A DNA stretch of 64,000 nt from JBBSDP01 sp963754335 (GTDB taxonomy: Bacteria; Planctomycetota; Phycisphaerae; Tepidisphaerales; Tepidisphaeraceae). Shown piece by piece: positions 1 to 9,189 of this stretch (its first letter is position 1; every line of letters begins with the position of its first letter). The notes below the pieces were generated by a model that saw only the letters and a program-made list of their open reading frames with translations, was not told the DNA's origin and did no database searches. The translations under genes were made by a program, and so were the position numbers. Where the stretch lies: assembly GCA_963754335.1 (NCBI GenBank), contig CAVWFQ010000004.1, positions 62,001 to 126,000 of the forward strand, written 5' to 3'.

Positions 1-51
1 CCGAAAGTGCCAGCGGCATTGCGAGAAATGTCCGTCAAAATCTAACGCACT

Positions 52-1473
52 TCAATTACTCTCCCCCACATCCAACTGATATTTCCGCATCTTCTTGTAA
101 AGCGTCGTACGGTTGATATCCAATTCCGTGGCGGTCGCCTGCCGATTCCAGGCGTTGCGACGAAGGGCCGCCTCGATGATGCACCGTTCTGGAGTCTCCA
201 GCGCCACCTGGAGCGGCAGGGCACGCGCGTAAATTTCCTCAGCATTTCCGTTCGATCGGCCGGCGGGCAACGGAGCCTCATGCGCCTGCACCGTTTCCGG
301 CAAATCGGAAAAATCGATGTGTGGCCGGCGGCAGAGCACCACCGCCCGCTCGACGGCATTTTCCAATTCGCGCACGTTGCCGGGCCAGGGATAATGCTGG
401 AGCGCGGAAAGGGCCGTGTCGGTGAAGCCCAGCACCTCGCGCGAAATATCCTTCGAGAATCGGCGCAGGAAATGATTCGCCAGAAGAGCAATGTCGCCGA
501 CCCGCTCGCGCAGCGGCGGAAGCTTCACATTCAAAACGTTGATCCGGTAATACAGATCCTGGCGAAATTTCTGCTCCGAAACCAGCGTGAGCAGGTCCGC
601 ATTGCTGGCAAGGATGACGCGGACATCGACTGTGCGCGTCTCATTGCTTCCGACCGGCTCGAAGCATCGTTCCTGTAAAACCCGGAGCAGTTTTACCTGC
701 ATCGCCGGCGATGCTGAATTGATTTCGTCGAGAAAGAGCGTTCCTCCGTCGGCGGCGAGAAATCGCCCCGGCTTGTCCGCGATCGCTCCGGTGAAGGAAC
801 CCTTCATATGCCCGAAGAGCTCGCTTTCCAGCAAGGTTTCTGGCAATGCGCCGCAACTGACCTCAATGAACGGCTTGTTCCGCCGCGGCGAGCGATGGTG
901 AATCGTCCGCGCCATCAGCGACTTGCCGGTGCCGCTCTCGCCGGTCATCAGAACGGTCGTTCGGCTGTCGGCCACCGCATCAGCAAGATCGAATACCTTC
1001 AGCATCTTGTGATCGTGTCCGACCACGTTTTCCAGGCCGAATCGCAGGTCCAGCTGCTGCCGCAGCGCGTGGTTCTCGAAAAGAAGCGATTGCTGCCGCG
1101 CCGCCTTTTCCACCACGACGCGGATTTCTTCATCGACGATCGGTTTGGTCAGATAATCAAATGCCCCGATCTTCGTCGCCTCGACGGCCCCTTCGATCGA
1201 TCCGTAGCCGGTGATGACGATCACCACCACCTGCGGAAATCGCCGGCGTACATCCCGAAGAAACCCCGCCGGCTCAATGCCCGGCATGTTGATGTCCACG
1301 AGTAATAATTGGACCTGTCCCGTTTCCAGGATTGCCGTCGCTTCTTCCGGGCGATCCGTCGTCTTCACTTCGTATCCCTCCCGGCGGAGAAACTGCGATA
1401 AAGACTGAAGGATGATTCGATCCTCATCCACGATCAACAGGCGAGATTTTTCGGGCGTGTTTGCTTGAAGCAT
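52..1473 (-). CDS. NtrC-family sigma-54-dependent response regulator
   Basis: A 473-residue regulator with the three classical NtrC domains. The receiver occupies about residues 10-125: acidic pocket D16/E17/D18, phospho-acceptor D60 in LLVDINMP, and K110 in LTKP. The AAA+ sigma-54 activator domain spans about 145-385, with Walker A GESGTGKS (178-185), GSFTGA (225-230, the sigma-54 contact loop, S in place of the usual A) and Walker B GGTLFLDE (243-250). A Fis-type helix-turn-helix lies near the C-terminus (ATATELDINRTTLYKKM). It should bind upstream sites and drive sigma-54 promoters once phosphorylated. No partner histidine kinase is in the window, so its signal is unknown. The ATG lies next to a dispersed repeat. 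The reading frame is intact. Confidence 0.95.
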   Translation of the reverse strand: MLQANTPEKSRLLIVDEDRIILQSLSQFLRREGYEVKTTDRPEEATAILETGQVQLLLVDINMPGIEPAGFLRDVRRRFPQVVVIVITGYGSIEGAVEATKIGAFDYLTKPIVDEEIRVVVEKAARQQSLLFENHALRQQLDLRFGLENVVGHDHKMLKVFDLADAVADSRTTVLMTGESGTGKSLMARTIHHRSPRRNKPFIEVSCGALPETLLESELFGHMKGSFTGAIADKPGRFLAADGGTLFLDEINSASPAMQVKLLRVLQERCFEPVGSNETRTVDVRVILASNADLLTLVSEQKFRQDLYYRINVLNVKLPPLRERVGDIALLANHFLRRFSKDISREVLGFTDTALSALQHYPWPGNVRELENAVERAVVLCRRPHIDFSDLPETVQAHEAPLPAGRSNGNAEEIYARALPLQVALETPERCIIEAALRRNAWNRQATATELDINRTTLYKKMRKYQLDVGESN

Positions 1474-1480
1474 GGGGGAT

Positions 1481-1556
1481 GTCAGTGGTCAGTGGTCCGT
1501 TGTCCGTGGTAAGTCGCCTGTCACACGACGGACAACTGACTACAGACAACGGACAG
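1481..1556. repeat. Dispersed inverted repeat, family F
   Basis: The left part repeats the words CAGTGGT and GTCCGT; the right part (1525-1556) carries their complements (ACGGACAACTGAC, ACAACGGACAG). It fills the gap between the divergent regulator and alanine dehydrogenase genes. It can fold into an imperfect hairpin. No coding role is seen. Confidence 0.7.
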
Positions 1557-1755
1557 ATCAAATCGCGTGGCTTTCGGACAACGCGCCGGGAATGAAGCGT
1601 TCACTTTTTGCATCGGCACAATTCGAGGGTGATTTTGAGCATCACGGGATTTTTCTGATGTTTATTTCGAATGCCTTCGCGATTGGCATATGATCCAGCG
1701 CGATGCGTTATTGGACCGCTCCGAGGATCAGCAGGAAAAAGCGAAGGGTGAATCC

Positions 1756-2874
1756 GTGCGCGTAGGCGTTCCCAAAGAAACCAAATCAGACGAATACCGC
1801 GTCGGCATGATGCCCGTCGGCGCCGAGACGCTGGTCAAACGCGGGCACCCGGTCTTCATTGAAACGCAGGCGGGATTGGCCAGCGGATTTCCGGATGAGG
1901 AATACCGCCAGGCGGGCGCGGCCATCGTCCCTTCGGCCGGCGAGGTCTTCGAAAAAGCGGAGATGATCGTCAAGGTCAAGGAGCCGCAGCCGGCGGAGAT
2001 CAGGCTTCTTCGACCCGGCCAGATCGTTTTCACCTATTTTCATTTCGCGGCCAGCAAAGAACTCACTCAGGGCTGCATCGATCGCAAAATTGTGGCCATC
2101 GCCTACGAAACGTTGCGCGACCGAAAGGGAAGCTTGCCCCTGCTCACGCCGATGAGCGAAGTCGCCGGCAAGATGAGCATTCAGGAAGGAGCCAAGTATC
2201 TCGAAAAGCCCATGATGGGCGCGGAATCCTCCTTGGCGGGGTTCCCGGCGTCGCGCCGGCGCACGTGATGGTTCTCGGCGGCGGCGTTGTCGGAACCCAG
2301 GCCGCGCGAGTGGCGGCGGGGCTGGGGGCCAATGTCGTCATCATGGATATCAATCTCGACCGCCTTCGATATCTCGATGAAGTGATGCCTGCCAATGTCC
2401 ACACGATTTTCAGCGACGCGCACACAGTGCGGGAACACTTGCTGCTGGCTGATCTGGTTGTCGGCGCGGTCCTGATCCCCGGCGCGACTGCCCCGGCTCA
2501 TCAGCCGGGAAAATCTCAAGGCGATGAAAAACGGAAGTGTGATCGTCGATGTGGCCATCGATCAGGGCGGATGCGTCGAGACGAGCCGGCCGACGACCCA
2601 CCAGCAGCCAACCTATGTCGTTGAAGGAGTCGTTCACTACTGCGTAACCAATATGCCCGGCGCCGTTGGCCGAACGAGCACGATCGCCTTGTGCAACGCA
2701 ACGCTGCCCTATGCTTTACGCATTGCCAGCGACGGATATGAAAAAGCCGCCGTGAAGGATCCTGGACTGGCTGACGGGATCAATCTGGTCGCCGGACGCG
2801 TGACGAATCGGGCGGTGGCCGAATCGCTTGGGTTTCCGTATGAGCCGTTGATCATTCCTCCGACCGATTCCTGA
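1756..2874 (+). CDS. ald: Alanine dehydrogenase (two frame breaks)
   Basis: NAD-dependent L-alanine dehydrogenase, interconverting alanine with pyruvate and ammonia. The GTG at 1756 is chosen because it gives the family N-terminus VRVGVPKETKSDEYRV, with AAGGGTG just upstream; an in-frame ATG at 1690 would add 22 unrelated residues. Visible motifs are KVKEPQP in the substrate domain and the Rossmann loop VLGGGVVG. The frame breaks near 2218 (one G missing in ATGATGGGCGCGG) and near 2493 (two bases lost or one gained in GCCCCGGCTC). Joining the three frames gives about 372 residues, the normal family size, with GSVIVDVAIDQGGC intact in the third part. I take the breaks as sequence errors. The next gene starts 16 bases downstream. 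Confidence 0.9.
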
Positions 2875-2890
2875 ACAAGTGAGGAGAAAT

Positions 2891-3220
2891 ATGTCCGCCG
2901 CCCCTTCCGATCGAATGCGACAATTGTCGGCCATGCTCGAGCGCGAGCCCAATGACGCATTTTTGCTCTACGGCTTGGCGCTGGAAAATAAGAAAGCCGG
3001 CAATTCCACTGAGGCATTGGCGCTGCTCGATCGGGTCACCGCCGTCGATCCCGGTTATTGCTATGCATACCACCAGAAGGGCTTGATTCACGAATCCCTG
3101 GACGATGTGCAGTCCGCTCGCGCCGCGTATCGCGCGGGAATTGAAGCAGCCAGGAAAAAGGGGGATGAACATGCCCGGCAGGAGATCGAAGCGGCACTTA
3201 TGATGTTGGGAGAAGACTGA
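2891..3220 (+). CDS. Small TPR-repeat protein
   Basis: 109 residues. The ATG at 2891 is preferred over the GTG at 2879 because GAGGAG sits directly in front of it. Two to three tetratricopeptide-like helix pairs are visible: NDAFLLYGLALENKKAGN, then EALALLDRVTAVDPGYCYAY and HQKGLIHESLDDVQSARAAY. TPR repeats form protein-binding scaffolds; the partner here is unknown. It has no signal peptide or membrane segment, so it is probably cytoplasmic. It lies 16 bases after ald and may be co-transcribed. A palindrome follows its stop. Confidence 0.8.
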   Translation: MSAAPSDRMRQLSAMLEREPNDAFLLYGLALENKKAGNSTEALALLDRVTAVDPGYCYAYHQKGLIHESLDDVQSARAAYRAGIEAARKKGDEHARQEIEAALMMLGED

Positions 3221-3233
3221 ATCCCGAAGTGGA

Positions 3234-3292
3234 GTGGCACGGGCGTCTCGCCCGTGCGTTTTCCAAAAGCACGGGCGAGACGCCCGTGCCAC
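3234..3292. repeat. Perfect 24-bp palindrome, family A
   Basis: The left arm (3234-3257, starting GTGGCACGGGCGTC) and right arm (3269-3292) are exact reverse complements around an 11-base loop. It lies between the TPR and metallophosphoesterase genes. Translated, such arms give peptides like HGRDARAT. Related copies lie at 30153, 46721, 56046 and 63597. Confidence 0.9.
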
Positions 3293-3354
3293 CAGAGAGC
3301 CACCCCGCTTCAGATCCGTTTTCCCCTCTCGCCCTTTGCGTACGCCAATCATCG

Positions 3355-4299
3355 ATGGTCGAAGAATTTTTTCATTACCTGGCCAATCCGATCTGGCGTC
3401 GCCAGCATCGCTGGCGCAAGGCGATCTGGGTCGGGGTTTCGAGCATCGGTCTTACAGGAATTCACGCCTTGCCGCTGAATCGGCGCTGGGTCGACATTCA
3501 CCGCCGGCGCATGCCGCTGCAAAATCTCGATCCGGCGCTGGCGGGGCTGCGGGTGGTGCAGATTTCCGATCTGCATTACAGCCCCGTGGTCTGGCAGCGT
3601 TACCTCGTGCAGTACATTCGCTGGGTGAATGAGCTGGAGCCGGACCTGGTCGTCGTCACCGGCGATCTCATCACCGGCGGGTATCGTTTCGCTCACCGCA
3701 TCGCCACGATTCTCTCCCACCTGCGTTCGACGCATGGCGTTGTCTGCACGTTTGGCAACCACGACTACAGCATCTATGGCAAAAATCGCCCCGCAGAGGG
3801 GAGACGACGGGCCGATTATCTCGAAAAATGCCTTCGCGATCGCGGATTGATCGTCCTGCGAAACGAGCGGCTCGTGATTCAATCAAGCCACGTTTTGAGC
3901 GGCGCTTCCGGCGGAAATGGAAGCGTTTCAACAGGCCAGCCGCTGGTCATCGTCGGGCTTGACGACGAATGGTCCGGCCAGATCGATCCGCCCAAGGCGT
4001 TCGCCGATCTGAAGGAGGGTCAGCCGATCATCTGCCTCAATCACAATCCGGCCAATTGCAACGAGCTGATGATCTATCCGTGGCAATGGATGCTCAGCGG
4101 CCACACGCACGGACGCCAGGTGGCCAGCAGCGCGTTCGGCCGTCGCTTCTATCCGCACCGCTATCGACACTTCACGCATGGATATTACGCGGTGAACGGT
4201 CGGCACCTGTATGTCAATCGCGGCCTCTCTTACGGCCAGCGCGTGCTCGAATGGTGCCGGCCGGAAATCACCGTTTTCAAGCTTGAAAATCAAACGTAG
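3355..4299 (+). CDS. Calcineurin-like metallophosphoesterase (YkuE/LpxG type)
   Basis: 314 residues from the ATG at 3355. The frame is open further upstream, but that part is only translated repeat. All five metal-binding blocks of the family are present in order: SDLHYS, VTGDLI, FGNHD, CLNHNP and SGHTHGR. The N-terminus has basic residues followed by a short hydrophobic stretch (AIWVGVSSIGLTGIHAL), as in membrane-anchored members. Enzymes of this type hydrolyse phosphodiester or pyrophosphate bonds, in some relatives of lipid A or isoprenoid intermediates. The substrate here cannot be read from sequence. The reading frame is intact. Confidence 0.88.
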   Translation: MVEEFFHYLANPIWRRQHRWRKAIWVGVSSIGLTGIHALPLNRRWVDIHRRRMPLQNLDPALAGLRVVQISDLHYSPVVWQRYLVQYIRWVNELEPDLVVVTGDLITGGYRFAHRIATILSHLRSTHGVVCTFGNHDYSIYGKNRPAEGRRRADYLEKCLRDRGLIVLRNERLVIQSSHVLSGASGGNGSVSTGQPLVIVGLDDEWSGQIDPPKAFADLKEGQPIICLNHNPANCNELMIYPWQWMLSGHTHGRQVASSAFGRRFYPHRYRHFTHGYYAVNGRHLYVNRGLSYGQRVLEWCRPEITVFKLENQT

Positions 4300-4332
4300 C
4301 TCCGCAAGTTGTGCGGATGTTTCTCTCGTCTT

Positions 4333-4443
4333 CCCCCTCTCGCGGTACTCCGGGAGAGGGTTGGGGTGAGGGTCTTAATTCGATGACCAAAGCGGCCCTC
4401 ACCCCAGCCCTCTCCCAGACTACTGGACTACTGGGAGAGGGGG
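4333..4443. repeat. Compound palindrome, family B
   Basis: Two self-complementary blocks (CCCTCTCGCGGTACTCCGGG and, on the right, CTCTCCCAGACTACTGGACT...) that also pair with each other through GAGAGGGTTGGGGTGAGGG and its near complement. It ends about 100 bases before pyrR. Sister copies lie at 23398 (inside lhr) and 38907. Confidence 0.9.
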
Positions 4444-4541
4444 CAGGAGGTTTCCCTCCCGTGGCCTCAGGCAGCACACGGTAGCGCTCGCGCGCCGTTC
4501 CGTTTGTCTTTCCTCCGGCCTTTTACTACTCTTCCCCGCCG

Positions 4542-5088
4542 ATGCGCAATCATTACGAGGAAACGGACGTGAAGCGCATCGTCGATGAACTGACGGACGC
4601 GATTGCGGCCCATTTTGCTGTCGATGCCCCGCTCAATATCGTTGGCGTCCTCACGCGAGGCGAGGCTCTGGCGGGTCGAATCACCGCGGCGCTGACCTCA
4701 CGCGGATTTTCGAAGGTGGGCCGTGGCGTCGTCGATACAACGCTTTATCGCGATGACCTGTCAGAGATCGGGCCGCGGCCGCTGGTTCGCCCGACGCAAC
4801 TCGACATCTCGCTGGACGGAGCCCCGTTGCTCCTGGTCGACGATGTGCTCTTCACCGGCCGATCCGTCCGCGCCGCCCTTAATGCACTGACCGATTTCGG
4901 CCGGCCCGGAATCGTCCGCCTGGCGGTGCTCGTCGACCGTAACGGTCGCGAACTCCCAATTCATGCCGATTTTGTCGGACTGACCCTCAGCAATGTTCCC
5001 CCTCGATCACCGTGTGAATGTCCGGCTTAAGGAAGTGGACGGCGTGGATGAGATTGTCGTCGAGCCGGCCCAAAGGGGGACTCCGTGA
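4542..5088 (+). CDS. pyrR: PyrR: pyr regulator / uracil phosphoribosyltransferase (one frame break)
   Basis: The PRPP-binding signature LLLVDDVLFTGRSVRAAL is the PyrR form of the phosphoribosyltransferase loop, and RGEALAGRI and LDISLDGAPL also fit. PyrR senses UMP and attenuates pyr mRNA, and can make UMP from uracil. The frame breaks near 5003, where one C too many in GTTCCCCCTCGATC hides the C-terminus. Repaired, the protein continues LDHRVNVRLKEVDGVDEIVV and ends at 5088 with 181 residues, the normal size. Its TGA overlaps the GTG of pyrB by four bases, which points to translational coupling. No classical PyrR anti-anti-terminator was identified; the upstream gap is mostly repeat B. Confidence 0.9.
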
Positions 5089-6027
5089 GCCACGCTGCCG
5101 CCCATCGCTGGAACCGAAAACACCTCATCACACTTCAGGAATTGAGCGCGGCCGAAATCGAATTCGTCCTCGACACCGCCGATTCGTTCAAGGAAGTCTC
5201 CACGCGCAGCGTGAAAAAGGTCCCCGCCCTGCGCGGCCGAGTCGTGGTCAACACCTTCTTCGAAGACAGCACGCGAACGCGCACGAGCTTTTCCCTCGCC
5301 GCGTCGCGTTTGTCGGCCGACGTCATCGATTTCACCGAGAAGGGGAGCAGCGTCAGCAAGGGCGAAACGCTGATCGACACCGCCCGCAACATTGAGGCGA
5401 TGGGCGTCGACGTGATCGTGATCCGCCACCCGGCGGCGGGGGCCGCCACGCTGCTGTCGCGCACGGTCGGTTGCAGCATCGTCAACGCCGGCGACGGCTC
5501 GCACGAGCATCCGACGCAGGGGCTGCTCGATCTTTACACGATTCGCGAACGATTCGGAAAAATCGCGGGGCTGCGGGTCGCGATCGTCGGCGACATCGCC
5601 AACAGCCGCGTCGCCCGCTCGAATCTGTGGGCGCTGACCAAGCTTGGCGCAGAGGTGATTTTGGTCGGCCCGCCGACGCTTGTTTCCCGCGTCATTCGAA
5701 AAACTGGGCGCCCGCGTCGTGCACGATTTCGACTCGGTCATCGGCGAGGTGGACGTGATCAACATGCTCCGCGTGCAGTTCGAGCGCATCAAGAGCAGCC
5801 AGTTTCCTTCGGTGCGCGAGTTCACGCGATTTTTCGGCCTGACGCCGGAGCGATTCGCCCGCTGCAAGCCCGATGTTTTCGTCATGCACCCCGGCCCGAT
5901 GAACCGCGGCATCGAAATCAGCTCCGACATCGCCGACGGCCCGCAAAGCGGGATTCTGACGCAGGTGACCAACGGGCTGGCCGTGCGGATGGCGGTGCTT
6001 TATTTGGTGTGTCAGTCTTCCGGTTAA
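5085..6027 (+). CDS. pyrB: Aspartate carbamoyltransferase catalytic chain (one frame break)
   Basis: Second step of de novo pyrimidine synthesis: carbamoyl phosphate plus aspartate to carbamoyl aspartate. It starts at GTG 5085, overlapping the pyrR stop. The carbamoyl-phosphate loop DSTRTRTSFSLAA, HEHPTQGLLDL and HPGPMNRG are all present. An extra T near 5690 (GTTTCCCGCG) shifts the frame; joined, the chain is 313 residues, as expected. No regulatory chain gene (pyrI) is nearby. A long inverted repeat separates it from pyrC. Confidence 0.93.
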
Positions 6028-6033
6028 GCGGAA

Positions 6034-6209
6034 AAACCAACCGCGAAGTCGCGAAGACGCGAAGGAAAACGCGAAGGAAGAATATGGAATTCTCTGATTT
6101 CAGAAGCCAATTTCAATGTGGCACTGTTAAAGGAAGGATTGAGGAGGGTCATTCTTACTGGCGTTTCCTGATTTCTTCGCGTTGACCTTCGCGTCTTCGC
6201 GGCTGGTTT
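6034..6209. repeat. Long inverted repeat with spacer, family D
   Basis: The left end has AACCAACCGCGAAGTCGCGA and then GACGCGAAGG; the right end has CCTTCGCGTCTTCGCG and then GCTGGTTT. They bracket about 120 bases of unremarkable sequence. It fills the whole gap between pyrB and pyrC. A second copy lies at 29284-29423. Confidence 0.8.
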
Positions 6210-6216
6210 TAATTCC

Positions 6217-7490
6217 ATGGCCTCATTGCTCATTATCAACGGCACCCTCCTCGATCCGGCCTGGAAGGTCGAGCGGCGCGGGGATCTGTTGATTCGCGAC
6301 GGCAAGATTGCCGCGACCGGGACCAATCTCGGCAAAGCCGATCGCGTGATCGACGCGGCGGGGAAATTCGTCACGCCGGGGCTGATCGACATCCATGTTC
6401 ATTTCCGCGAGCCGGGCGATGAGGAGGAAGAGACGGTCGCCTCCGGGTCGGCGGCGGCGGTGGCGGGGGGGTTCACCACCGTCTGCTGCATGCCCAACAC
6501 CAAGCCGCCGCTGGATAACGAGGGGCAGATCGAATTCATCCGCCGGCAGGCGGAGCGCATCGGGCTGGCCAATGTCTATCCGATCGGAGCGATCACCAAG
6601 GGACGCGAAGGGAAGGAACTGGCCGAGATCGGCTCGATGCTTCAGCGCGGCGCAATCGCGTTCAGCGACGATGGCGTCGGCGTCGGCGATCCCTCGGTCA
6701 TGCGCAAGGCACTGCAGTATATGAGCATGTTTGATGCCCTGCTGACGCAGCATTGCGAGGAGCCGACCCTGAGCGGCGGAGCAATGCATGCCGGCCTGGA
6801 TTTCCACAGAGCTGGGACTTGCCCGGCATTCCCGCCGAGGCCGAGCAACTCATGATCGCCCGCGATCTGCTCCTGAATCGCACGATCCGCGGCCGTTATC
6901 ACGTCCAGCACATCAGCACCGCCGGCAGCGTCGAGCTGGTTCGCGAGGCCAAGCGCACCGGACAATCCGTGACGGCCGAGGTCACGCCGCATCATCTGCT
7001 TTTGACCGATGAGTCCTGCCGCACGTTCGACACGAATTACAAGATGAATCCGCCGCTCCGCACTCAGGAAGACGTTGACGCCTGCATCCAGGGCGTCATC
7101 GACGGTACCATCGACTGTCTCGCCACCGATCACGCGCCGCATCTGGCCGAGGAAAAGGAACTCGAATTCGCCCGCGCCGCGTTTGGAATCATCGGACTCG
7201 AATGTGCTTTGCCACTTTACGCGAAGGCACTGGTCGAACCCGGGCACCTCACCTGGCTGCAACTGATCGAGCGAATGACGAGCAGGCCGGCTGAGATCGT
7301 ACGCCTCGATAAAGGAACGCTTCGCGATGGGGCCGATGCCGACATCACGATCATCGATCCGAATCTCGCATGGACAATCGACGTGGAAAAATTCATTAGC
7401 CGCAGCCGCAACTGCCCATTTCACGGATGGGAAGTCAAAGGGCGCGCAACAACGACAATTGTCGGCGGTGAGGTAAAATGGGAGCTGTAA
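6217..7490 (+). CDS. pyrC: Dihydroorotase, class I (two frame breaks)
   Basis: Third step of pyrimidine synthesis, closing the ring to dihydroorotate in the cytoplasm. The ATG at 6217 gives the amidohydrolase start LLIINGTLLDP. Zinc ligands and signatures are clear: HVHFREPG, GGFTTVCCMPNT, VTPHHLLL and ATDHAPHLAEEK. Two extra bases (a G near 6809 in CCTGGATTTCC and a G near 6829 in CTTGCCCGG) break the frame; between them ISTELGL is read in the middle frame and PGIPAEAEQ follows. Repaired length is 423 residues, normal for PyrC. It follows pyrB after repeat D, so one pyrRBC transcript would have to cross the repeat. Confidence 0.93.
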
Positions 7491-7570
7491 TCGGTCGGGT
7501 GCCGGGATGGATGATGACTCCCTTGCCTATTTCGTATAATCAACTGGGTGATACCTGAATCGGAAGGAAA

Positions 7571-7792
7571 ATGAATCAACGACTGACGGCAATCATTCGC
7601 CGCGAAGACACTGACTATGTCGCGCTTTGTCCGGAGCTGGACATTGCCAGCGAAGGTCCGACGATACAGGAAGCACGAGATAACCTCCAGGAGGCCCTGG
7701 AGTTGTTTTTTGAGTGCGCTTCGCAAGAAGAAATCACCAGGCGATTGACGGGAGAAATATTCGTTACCCAGGTAGAGGTGGTCGTTGGGTAA
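7571..7792 (+). CDS. hicB: HicB-family antitoxin
   Basis: 73 residues with the HicB fold pattern: a strand opening (LTAIIRREDTDYVALCPELD), then the signature helix IQEARDNLQEALELFFE. HicB proteins bind and inactivate HicA and often regulate their own operon. The usual C-terminal DNA-binding domain is not present; the protein ends soon after the core. It precedes hicA and overlaps it by eight bases, the reverse of the common hicA-hicB order. Confidence 0.82.
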   Translation: MNQRLTAIIRREDTDYVALCPELDIASEGPTIQEARDNLQEALELFFECASQEEITRRLTGEIFVTQVEVVVG

Positions 7793-8005
7793 ATTGCGGC
7801 GGCTTTCGGGATTGGAAGTCTGCCAGATCATGCAGCTCCATGGTTTCACCCAAGTGCGGCAACGTGGCAGTCATATCGCAATGCAACGCAAAACCGCCGA
7901 TGGCACAACTACGGTCCCGTTCCGAATCACAAAGAACTGAAATCCGGCACACTTCGTTCAATTATTCGTCAGTCCGGGATTGATCGCAGCGAGTTCGAAA
8001 GTTAA
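7785..8005 (+). CDS. hicA: HicA-family mRNA interferase toxin (one frame break)
   Basis: It starts at TTG 7785, the first start codon after an in-frame stop at 7773, and overlaps the hicB end. The product begins GKLRRLSGLEVCQIM and shows the dsRBD-like core HGFTQVRQRGSHIAM with the conserved catalytic histidine of the RGSH motif. A base is missing near 7921 (GTCCCGTTCCG). Restoring it gives VPNHKELKSGTLRSIIRQSG and an end at 8005, 73 residues in total, the usual HicA size. HicA cleaves mRNA when free of HicB. As read, the toxin would be truncated after TVPF, but the break looks like the sequence errors elsewhere. Confidence 0.8.
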
Positions 8006-8025
8006 TGGATCAAGATTCCCACTCA

Positions 8026-8098
8026 GGGAGCATAGCTCAACGGTTAGAGCAGGGGTCTCATAAACCCTTGGTTCCTGGTTCGAATCCAGGTGCTCCCA
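8026..8098 (+). tRNA. tRNA with CAT anticodon (Met, or Ile2 if modified)
   Basis: Acceptor arms GGGAGCA and TGCTCCC pair perfectly, with discriminator A. The D arm is AGCTCAACGGTTAGAGCA. The anticodon stem GGGGT/ACCCT holds the loop CTCATAA with anticodon CAT. The T arm is CCTGG-TTCGAAT-CCAGG. There is no encoded CCA. It appears to be an elongator type; tRNA-Ile(CAT) cannot be excluded by eye. It lies 20 bases after hicA. Confidence 0.95.
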
Positions 8099-8215
8099 AT
8101 TCCTGATCTCGGTGAAGGCGTACAGGTTGGACTGCGCACCGCCCCAACTTGAAATCACAAGTTGTGATTTCAAGTTCTCCCATTTTTCCGCGATTGTGGT
8201 CCTCGGCGCATCGCA

Positions 8216-8934
8216 TCACCTTCCCCCGGTGATAGCGATGTCGAAAGCGTCGCCGAAAAATTTCACGTCGTTCCACCGATATCCGAGCAGATGCAGAAAT
8301 GGCGTGATCACATGTTGAAAGGCATACGGGATGACGGGCGCATAAAAAATCAAAATGAAAAATCCGCCGAACAGGATGTAACTCGTCGGCGGCGTGATGA
8401 GCCGCTGGCGCGTCTGGGGGTTTAGAAACGGCCCGATCACCCCAAATCCGTCCAACGGCGGGATCGGCATCAGGTTGAGCAGCACGGCGATCAACTGAAG
8501 GATCGCCATCGCCCCCATCATGATTTGCAGGTTGCTCCACCCCTCCGGGCCGGCGCTGGTGTCGAGCCAGCCGAACCGTCGGATGAAGGGGCAGTGCGCA
8601 AAGGAAAAAAGATCAGCAGGTTCATCGCCGGTCCAGCCAGCGACACCGCGCTTTGCCAGAGCCGGCTGCGGAGCAGGTCGTTGCGGATATAGGTCGCGCC
8701 GCCAGGCAGCGGAATTCCGCCCATCAACAGGAACAACGCCGGCAGGGCGATGCTCATGACCGGATCGATATATTGCAGTGGATTGAGCGTCAGTCCGCCT
8801 CGTTCGCGGATCGTGTAGTCGCCGCCCCAATAGGCCACGATGCCGTGCGCGAATTCGTGCAGGACGACGGAGAGGATCCACCCAATGAGCAAGGCCCAGA
8901 GAAGGGGGCTTTTGAGATCGACCGTAGCGAGCAT
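8216..8934 (-). CDS. Site-2-protease-like M50 metallopeptidase (one frame break)
   Basis: An integral membrane zinc protease of the FwdE/SpoIVFB-like site-2 type. The ATG at 8934 is chosen; the frame extends upstream only into repeat E. Helix one carries the zinc motif HEFAH (in SVVLHEFAHGIVAYW). The second site is NLMPIPPLDGFGV, the family's LDG motif. Four to five membrane segments are visible, and the N-terminus lacks a cytoplasmic domain. One T is missing from the T-run near 8610; repair gives 239 residues. The likely role is intramembrane proteolysis or a housekeeping protease; the target is unknown. Confidence 0.85.
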
Positions 8935-8950
8935 CGAGACAACCCTAAGG

Positions 8951-9165
8951 TTGAAAATCCCAAATTCCAAATCCCAAATCCCAAATAAATTCCAAAGACC
9001 AAAGGGGAAAATCCCAAACGGGAGTGACCTCCGACCGCGCGCTCAGACCGCTCCTATTTGGAATTGTCCTCCTTGGTGATTGGAATTTATTTGGGATTTG
9101 GTGCTTGGAATTTGGAATTTCCACTCGTGAAGCCTGAGTCTGGGAATTTGGAATTTGCCCACAAG
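8951..9165. repeat. AATCCCAAATTCCAAA inverted repeat, family E
   Basis: The left block is a run of AATCCCAAAT and ATTCCAAA words (8957-9004). The right block (about 9057-9160) has the complements ATTTGGGATTTGG and TTGGAATTTGGAATTT. It fills the gap between the divergent M50 protease and pabA genes. A second copy is at 21735-21881. Confidence 0.85.
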
Positions 9166-9189
9166 GCTCATAACGCTTAATGGGCAACC

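Noticed and set aside
280..1305. Plus-strand open frames opposite the NtrC-type gene
   Set aside because: They are shadows of the high-GC coding strand, without family motifs or ribosome sites.
3229..3354. Extended N-terminus of the metallophosphoesterase through the repeat
   Set aside because: The extra residues are translated palindrome (GRLARAFSKSTGETPVP) with no ribosome site; the ATG at 3355 fits the family.
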